Assembly (NCBI GenBank): GCA_016179055.1
Contig: JACOSC010000024.1
Span: 1-38,759, forward strand
Source of the DNA: Acidobacteriota bacterium
Lineage (GTDB): Bacteria > Acidobacteriota > UBA6911 > JACOSC01
Length of the DNA stretch: 38,759 bases
Direction of reading: 5' to 3'
Part shown: positions 34,111 through 38,759 of the stretch, in pieces
Layout: each line of letters begins with the position of its first letter
Position numbering within the stretch: the first letter of the stretch is position 1
Position numbers and translations under genes: made by a program
Notes under the pieces: generated by a model
The model's database searches: none
What the model saw: the letters and a program-made list of their open reading frames with translations, nothing else
What the model was told of the DNA's origin: nothing

Positions 34111-36003
34111 TCAAAAGTTAGCGCTAACCTCAGACGAGGGACCTTCACTACTAATCAGTGACACCGCCACGGAACCAAGGCCGCTCATATCGCCTTGGAC
34201 CGAGAACGGTATAACCACGACCAACCGGCTGCCAAAGGGCTGGGAAGCCGCACTCTGATACCATGCGCCGGCGGCCGGGCCGAGGTCTAAACTAAAGCTC
34301 GACGTCGGCAGCTCGCTGCCCGGTCTCGATGTAAAGCGCAGCGTTACTTGCCGCAGCGCTCTTGTCGTCGAGTAACCAGTGATGACTACTTCAAAACTGT
34401 TTCCCGACCGCGACCCGATGCTCACGCCTGTAATTTTAGGCGCACTCCGGTTAACTGTGATGGTTCGGCTCGCGTTGGGTGGCACAAACGGCGTCCCGCC
34501 GATTTGCAAGACGGTGCTTAGCGTAATGCTACCCGCCGTGGTGCCGGTTTGAAGGGAGGGATCGCCGCTGGAAAATCTGGCCTGGAGATCGCCGGTTGGA
34601 ATGGAAAAATCCAACGTGCGGCCGCCGCTCGAAAACTGTATGGCCGGGTCATCACTGGGGTTGTCGGCATTGGGTGTGAACGTCAGCGTAACACGACCGG
34701 TTAGCGGGACAGAGAAGGGTTGAGAGAGCGCGGCGCAGATCCTAAATTGCTGCGCCGGGTCTGCCGTTGAACTGTCTGGATCGGTACATCGATTGATAGT
34801 CACCACCAAATTGGTTGGCGGTTCGATGGTGATGGTGAAGTCTTTGGATGCCCGGGCTTGCCGAGCATCAGCCACCTGAACACCGAAGGCAAAGGTTCCC
34901 AGGCCGTAGACCATGCCGCTGAGCTGGCCGCTCGCCGCATTCAATACAAGGCCGGGTGGCAAGGCGCCGGAAATAAGAGTCCATGCGTAAGGCGATTGAC
35001 CTCCGGTGGCCCTCAGCGTATCCGAATAATTTGAGCCGGCTCGACCGTTTCCCAGTTGCCCCGTAATAATGCTTAACGGCGGCGAAGTAATGACCAGAGT
35101 AAATTGTTTACTCAGCAGATTCGGTGGAAAGTCGCTGTCGCTTACCTGTACCATAACCGTGAATGTTCCCGGGCTAGTCGGCCGGCCGCTTATTGTGCCG
35201 GAGAAAGAGTCCAGCGACAGTCCTGGCGGGAGAGTTCCCTCGATCACCGTCCAACCAAAATAGGGCGGCACCCCGCCGGTCGCTATAAAAGTTAGGTTAT
35301 AGCTTTGATCGACCTGCCCCTCGGGCAATGACGAGGGGGTCGTAATGTCGGGGGGGAGGCGAGGGTCAATAATAAATCGAAATAATTTTGATACCGTACG
35401 CGGAATCATGATTTGGTTATCTTGGACTTGTACATTGAAACTGTAATTGCCCGCCGCTTGGGGCGTTCCGCTGATGGTTCCCGTAAAACCGTTAAGAGAT
35501 AAACCGGGCGGAAGGAAACTCTGCACCAGGAGCCATGAATAAGGAGCTTGACCACCGGCCGCGGTGAGTGTCACAGAATAGGGAGAGCCGATTCGGCCAT
35601 TAGGCAAGGGCGAGGGTGTTGCGATAACCATTTGGATGACCAGGTTGAAGGCCATAGTGGCCGTGGCCGGCGTCGGGGCGCTGTCCCGCACTTGCACTTG
35701 AAAAAAGAAGCCGGGTGAGGGATAGGTCGGCGAAGCGGCCGTCGGCGTGCCACTGAGCAGACCGGTCGCCGGGTTCAGCGTCAGGCCGGGTGGCAAAGTG
35801 GACGGGGGCACCACCGACCAGTTTTGATAGGGCGGCGTTCCTCCGGTGGCCGTAAAGGTAAACCCATACGGCGTGCTCACCTCGCCCGGCGGAAGGGGCG
35901 AGGCAGAGGCAATCGTCAACGGGACTTGCGCCGACAAGGTCGCGGATAGCCCCGCGCAGAGTACCATCACCAACCCACCGATCCACCACCGTCTGTTGCT
36001 CAT
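34111..36003 (-). CDS. Secreted protein with four putative-Ig repeats
   Basis: A 630-aa protein starting at ATG 36003 (MSNRRWW), with GGGAGGAT upstream and a signal peptide to about ATLSAQ. Four repeats of ~90 aa follow, each with S.LP.G..G..Y...L.ATGG..PY.W and LPPGL.L...G.LSGTP, the pattern of putative-Ig (He_PIG) domains. The last ~220 residues are a different beta-rich domain containing NASRTITVNRSAPKITGVSI, EVVITGYSTTRALRQVTLRF and [18 protein letters not shown], and the same domain is encoded at 37909-38454. Such proteins are usually surface adhesion or scaffold proteins. An ATG at 36048 would add 15 residues but lacks a better site. Confidence 0.85.
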   Translation of the reverse strand: MSNRRWWIGGLVMVLCAGLSATLSAQVPLTIASASPLPPGEVSTPYGFTFTATGGTPPYQNWSVVPPSTLPPGLTLNPATGLLSGTPTAASPTYPSPGFFFQVQVRDSAPTPATATMAFNLVIQMVIATPSPLPNGRIGSPYSVTLTAAGGQAPYSWLLVQSFLPPGLSLNGFTGTISGTPQAAGNYSFNVQVQDNQIMIPRTVSKLFRFIIDPRLPPDITTPSSLPEGQVDQSYNLTFIATGGVPPYFGWTVIEGTLPPGLSLDSFSGTISGRPTSPGTFTVMVQVSDSDFPPNLLSKQFTLVITSPPLSIITGQLGNGRAGSNYSDTLRATGGQSPYAWTLISGALPPGLVLNAASGQLSGMVYGLGTFAFGVQVADARQARASKDFTITIEPPTNLVVTINRCTDPDSSTADPAQQFRICAALSQPFSVPLTGRVTLTFTPNADNPSDDPAIQFSSGGRTLDFSIPTGDLQARFSSGDPSLQTGTTAGSITLSTVLQIGGTPFVPPNASRTITVNRSAPKITGVSIGSRSGNSFEVVITGYSTTRALRQVTLRFTSRPGSELPTSSFSLDLGPAAGAWYQSAASQPFGSRLVVVIPFSVQGDMSGLGSVAVSLISSEGPSSEVSANF

Positions 36004-36165
36004 TTTCTGTATCCTCCCTCTCATGGCCGCAGCCTTCCCCTTTGCCATTAACCGACCCGCTATCGCTTCGCCGATCCAGCGTTCTGGCCCGGCGACCGTA
36101 GCCTACACCGCATGCTTCAGCTTTGGCGGGGCGCTCACGCACGGCCCCTTGTCGGCTCGTTTCGG

Positions 36166-37266
36166 TTAGTACCGTCGACCACAGGTTCCCAACGCGGCGC
36201 CCGGCCGTCGCCGGTCGGCTCGATCGACCACCTGCAACGCGCCACCGCCGGCCTCAGCCGGCACAAACACGATCCGCGGCTCGCTCCCACTTCCATCCAA
36301 TATCTGCAGCGGTCCGCCGCCGACGTCGGTGAGCCGGTACACCGACGTGCCGTTGAGTCGTGCCAGTCCCGTCACTCGCCCGCGCACCGACCGTTGACTC
36401 CCCGGCCCACGCTCGAGCGGCACGATCGTCACGCTGTTGTCTCCGCCATTGGCAATAAATACCCGCTGCCCATCCTCTGAGACTGTAGCCGCTACCGGAT
36501 ACTTCACGCCCTCGCCTTCTCCGGCCAACCGCTCGACCGTGGCCGCCCCCATCACCGCGCGCACCCGTAGCACCTGCTGTCCGGCGCAATCCGCCACCAG
36601 CGCCTCCGTCTCGCCCGGCATAAACGCAATCCCGGCCGCCTGCCCTACTGCCGCAATCGGCTGACCCGTTTCGCCTACCGAAATCCGATAGATCATGCCG
36701 CCGTCAGGGCCCACCGTGCCCACCAACACGCGCCGTCCATCCTCGCCAATGGCCAGGGCGGTGACCGCCGCGCCGAGCCCGCTCACATCCACCTCGCCTT
36801 CCCGGCGGGGCGCCTTGGGCAATCCGCTCACCAACTCAATCCTCCGCGCCGCCCCATAGTACAGCGCGGCGGCTTGACCGCCGGCGCTCAGCACCACGTG
36901 GTCAGGCCGCGGCGCAACGCCGGACAGGCGGCGGGACTCCACTGCTTCCCCGTCCCACGTGAGCACTCCCAAGGACCGGTCCGTTGCGGCTTCCGTCAGC
37001 GCATAATCCTGCCGGGGAGAAATCCAGGCCTGGGCCAGCCGCTCGCTCGTTGATGCCACGTCGGCCATCACCGCCGCACCGGGAATCCCCAAAATCGCAC
37101 GCACAACACCGCGTCCTTCGTCAAACACATACCCCAACACCGGACCGCTCATAAAACGCGACGACGACGGGCCACCTTCGGCGCCCGCGCGGCCATACCC
37201 AAGGGTCAAACAAGCGCCGAGTAACGTAAGGCCAACGATTCGCTTCGCTATACATAGGCTAGTCAT
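36166..37266 (-). CDS. Secreted propeller-like repeat protein
   Basis: A 366-aa protein with a signal peptide (RIVGLTLLGACLTLGYGRAG). It contains several ~45-aa repeats with AALYYGAARRIELVSG, GRRVLVGTVGPDGGMIYRIS, TEALVADCAGQQVLRVRAV and GQRVFIANGGDNSVTIVPL, typical of YVTN/NHL-type beta-propellers. No catalytic motif is visible; it is probably a binding scaffold. ATG 37266 (MTSLCIAK) has AAGGTGG upstream. The gene is followed, after about 160 bp, by the putative-Ig gene, and the two may be co-expressed. Confidence 0.78.
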   Translation of the reverse strand: MTSLCIAKRIVGLTLLGACLTLGYGRAGAEGGPSSSRFMSGPVLGYVFDEGRGVVRAILGIPGAAVMADVASTSERLAQAWISPRQDYALTEAATDRSLGVLTWDGEAVESRRLSGVAPRPDHVVLSAGGQAAALYYGAARRIELVSGLPKAPRREGEVDVSGLGAAVTALAIGEDGRRVLVGTVGPDGGMIYRISVGETGQPIAAVGQAAGIAFMPGETEALVADCAGQQVLRVRAVMGAATVERLAGEGEGVKYPVAATVSEDGQRVFIANGGDNSVTIVPLERGPGSQRSVRGRVTGLARLNGTSVYRLTDVGGGPLQILDGSGSEPRIVFVPAEAGGGALQVVDRADRRRPGAALGTCGRRY

Positions 37267-37678
37267 TTTTACCACCTTATCTTGCCCTGCGTCCACAAAG
37301 AATGGACGAGGGCGTGACAGTTATCACAAAATGCGAGAAGAACCCAACAACGATTTCGGGAACCCTTCAGGGGCCAAAGAAAAGATTCATTTGTAGTATT
37401 GCAGAAATTAATAAACGAGCGCGATGACGGCCAATGCACACCAAGCAAGTGATCGACCGATTAGGACTCAGATCGTCAGCTTGATCAAGGGTCTCGCTCT
37501 TCCGCAGAAACATTCTTTAGCCCCAACCAACCTCCTGAAAATGAGCTGATCAACTACGCCTACCATCCGCTCTGTGGACGGCTCTTATTACATAACTGCT
37601 GGAAAAGTACAACCTTACCCTGTGAATGTAGCAAATCTCAAAATGAAATACAAGCGGAATTGTGAACAGAATTTTTAA
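37267..37678. other. Gene-free spacer
   Basis: No coding frame or RNA gene is supported here. The sequence is mixed in composition and ends at the MITE-like element that follows. Confidence 0.5.
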
Positions 37679-37869
37679 CTGTTTACGGGGATCGGGGGTC
37701 AGGGATCAGGGATCAGGGGCCATGGGCCCGATTGTAGCGAAGACTGTTAGGAATTATCGTGATTTAGAGATTGGGTAGTGGGGCGGATGATTAACGGATT
37801 GTGGATGGTTTGGAAAAGAAATCCAACCAATAGCGTACGACCCCCGACCCCTGTCACCCGTGAACGGTT
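37679..37869 (+). mobile_element. MITE-like element with IVP-gene remnant, copy B
   Basis: This ~190-bp element begins CTGTTTACGGGGATCGGGGG and ends CCCCTGTCACCCGTGAACGG. Its plus strand matches the minus strand of 20322-20496 over most of its length, including GTGATTTAGAGATTGGGT, GGGGCGGATG and GGAAAAGAAATCCAA. The plus strand encodes RNYRDLEIG before a stop codon, again the opening of a four-helix-bundle protein gene. It lies just downstream of the truncated Ig-protein paralogue. Confidence 0.75.
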
Positions 37870-37908
37870 AGCAGAATGTTTCGTGTCCGTAGGTGGCTTT
37901 GGACGTTG

Positions 37909-38454
37909 TTAAAAATTAGCCGACACCTCCTGCGAAGCACCCTCACGGTTGGTCAACGAGACCGCGACTGAGCCAAGCCGGCTTAGGTCCCCTTGCACAG
38001 TGAAAGGCACTACGATCTTCAGCAGGCTTCCGTATTGAATGGAGCTTAGGCTCTGATACCAGGTCGTAGAGGTAGATCCCAAGTCAAGACTAAACGTCGT
38101 TGTTGGCAAGTCGCCACCGGGCTTCGGAGTGAAGCGAAGGGTTACTTGAGATAACGATCTTGGAGTCGAGTAACCGATAATCGACACCTCAAAGCTGGAA
38201 TCGCTACGTGCACCAATGCTAACGCTTGAGACTCTTGGGGAGCTACGATTAATCGTAATCGTGCGGCTTGAGTTAGGCGGTGTAAACGGGACTCCTTCAA
38301 CCGAGAGGACCATATTCAAAGTTATGATTCCGGCGACGGTGCCGACTTGTACTTCGGGACCAAATCCTTCCGCAAGGATGGAGTCGAGGTCCGCAAGCTG
38401 GTCAATAGAGGGAATAAATTCATCAGAGACTCCCTGTATGCGATGCTGTCCCAC
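37909..38454 (-). pseudogene. Truncated paralogue of the putative-Ig protein
   Basis: The 181-codon frame carries only the C-terminal domain shared with the gene at 34111-36003: [60 protein letters not shown] and the same EVSANF end. About 30 unrelated residues come before the homology, and the only upstream start is a GTG at 38454 without a signal peptide. The four Ig-type repeats are absent, so it looks like the 3' end of a former gene rather than a working protein. Confidence 0.65.
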
Positions 38455-38557
38455 CTTATGCCCAGTTGAGAGCGTGGGTGATTCGGCCGGTTCCAGCGGT
38501 CACACGCGGGCCAGTCCGTGGCGACGGACCCTACTCCGGTGCAGGGGTAAGTTGGCG

Positions 38558-38759
38558 TTATTCGTTCTCGGAGGGGGCGCCCCAGAGGATGCCGCGACGG
38601 TCGCGGGAGCCCGAAGCCAGTTGTGTGCCGTCGGGCGAGAAGCGTACGCCGTTGACCGTATTGCGGTGGTCGGTCAGCGTGCGGATCACCGTCCCGTCCT
38701 CGGCGTTCCAGAGCTTGATCCTGCTATCTTCGGAGCCGGAGACCAAGGCGGCCCCATCC
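38558..38759 (-). CDS. WD40-repeat protein, 3' end only
   Basis: The frame is open to the window edge, so the 5' part is missing. It shows the end of one WD40 repeat (VSGSEDSRIKLWNAEDG) and one full repeat (VIRTLTDHRNTVNGVRFSPD, QLASGSRDRRGILWG), then SENE and a stop. WD40 repeats form beta-propellers for protein contacts; in bacteria they are often fused to kinases, caspase-like domains or transmembrane parts, none visible here. Confidence 0.85.
   Translation of the reverse strand, partial: DGAALVSGSEDSRIKLWNAEDGTVIRTLTDHRNTVNGVRFSPDGTQLASGSRDRRGILWGAPSENE

Overview
The window is dominated by one contiguous type VI secretion system (T6SS) locus, read entirely on the minus strand from tssK (start 29736) down to accessory genes ending near 1396. 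The lineage cannot be proven from the sequence. Large secreted proteins with putative-Ig repeats, CarboxypepD_reg-like domains, an S8 peptidase, Asp-box and WD40 repeats, and many dispersed palindromic repeats suggest a member of Acidobacteriota or a similar soil phylum. No rRNA, tRNA or CRISPR array was seen.

Layout by coordinate: 279-1178 (+) is an alpha/beta hydrolase, the only plus-strand gene I support. 1396-5605 (-) is an accessory block: a protein with a possible His/Cys dyad, a 773-aa Ala/Gln repeat protein, a conserved small protein and a PAAR tip. 5821-11310 (-) holds a DUF4123 adaptor, VgrG and ClpV. 11875-19705 (-) holds tssG, tssF, tssE, hcp, tssC, tssB and tssA. 19738-20277 (-) is a second His/Cys protein resembling the DUF4347/caspase-like group. 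20532-21353 (-) is tagJ. 22066-23359 is an AT-rich two-gene islet bounded by two attC-like hairpins. 23595-29736 (-) holds tssM, tssL and tssK. 29920-30506 is a decayed IS630-type transposase. 30502-38759 (-) carries secreted proteins: an Asp-box protein, an S8 peptidase, a four-repeat Ig-like protein, a propeller-like protein, a truncated paralogue of the Ig-like protein, and the 3' end of a WD40 gene.

How the parts fit: TssB/TssC form the sheath, Hcp the tube, VgrG plus PAAR the spike, TssE/F/G/K/A the baseplate and its docking, TssL/TssM the envelope anchor, and ClpV recycles the sheath. DUF4123 proteins load cargo on VgrG. No lipoprotein TssJ gene was found, while TssM has three extra beta-sandwich domains at its periplasmic end. 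No classical toxin domain is fused to VgrG or PAAR, so cargo should be sought among the separate accessory proteins. The main candidates for something undescribed are the two His/Cys proteins, the Ala/Gln protein, and the J-less system with its altered TssM.

The intergenic spaces of the T6SS locus are loaded with large inverted repeats. At least two belong to a mobile-looking family with a remnant of a four-helix-bundle (23S intervening-sequence-type) gene inside.
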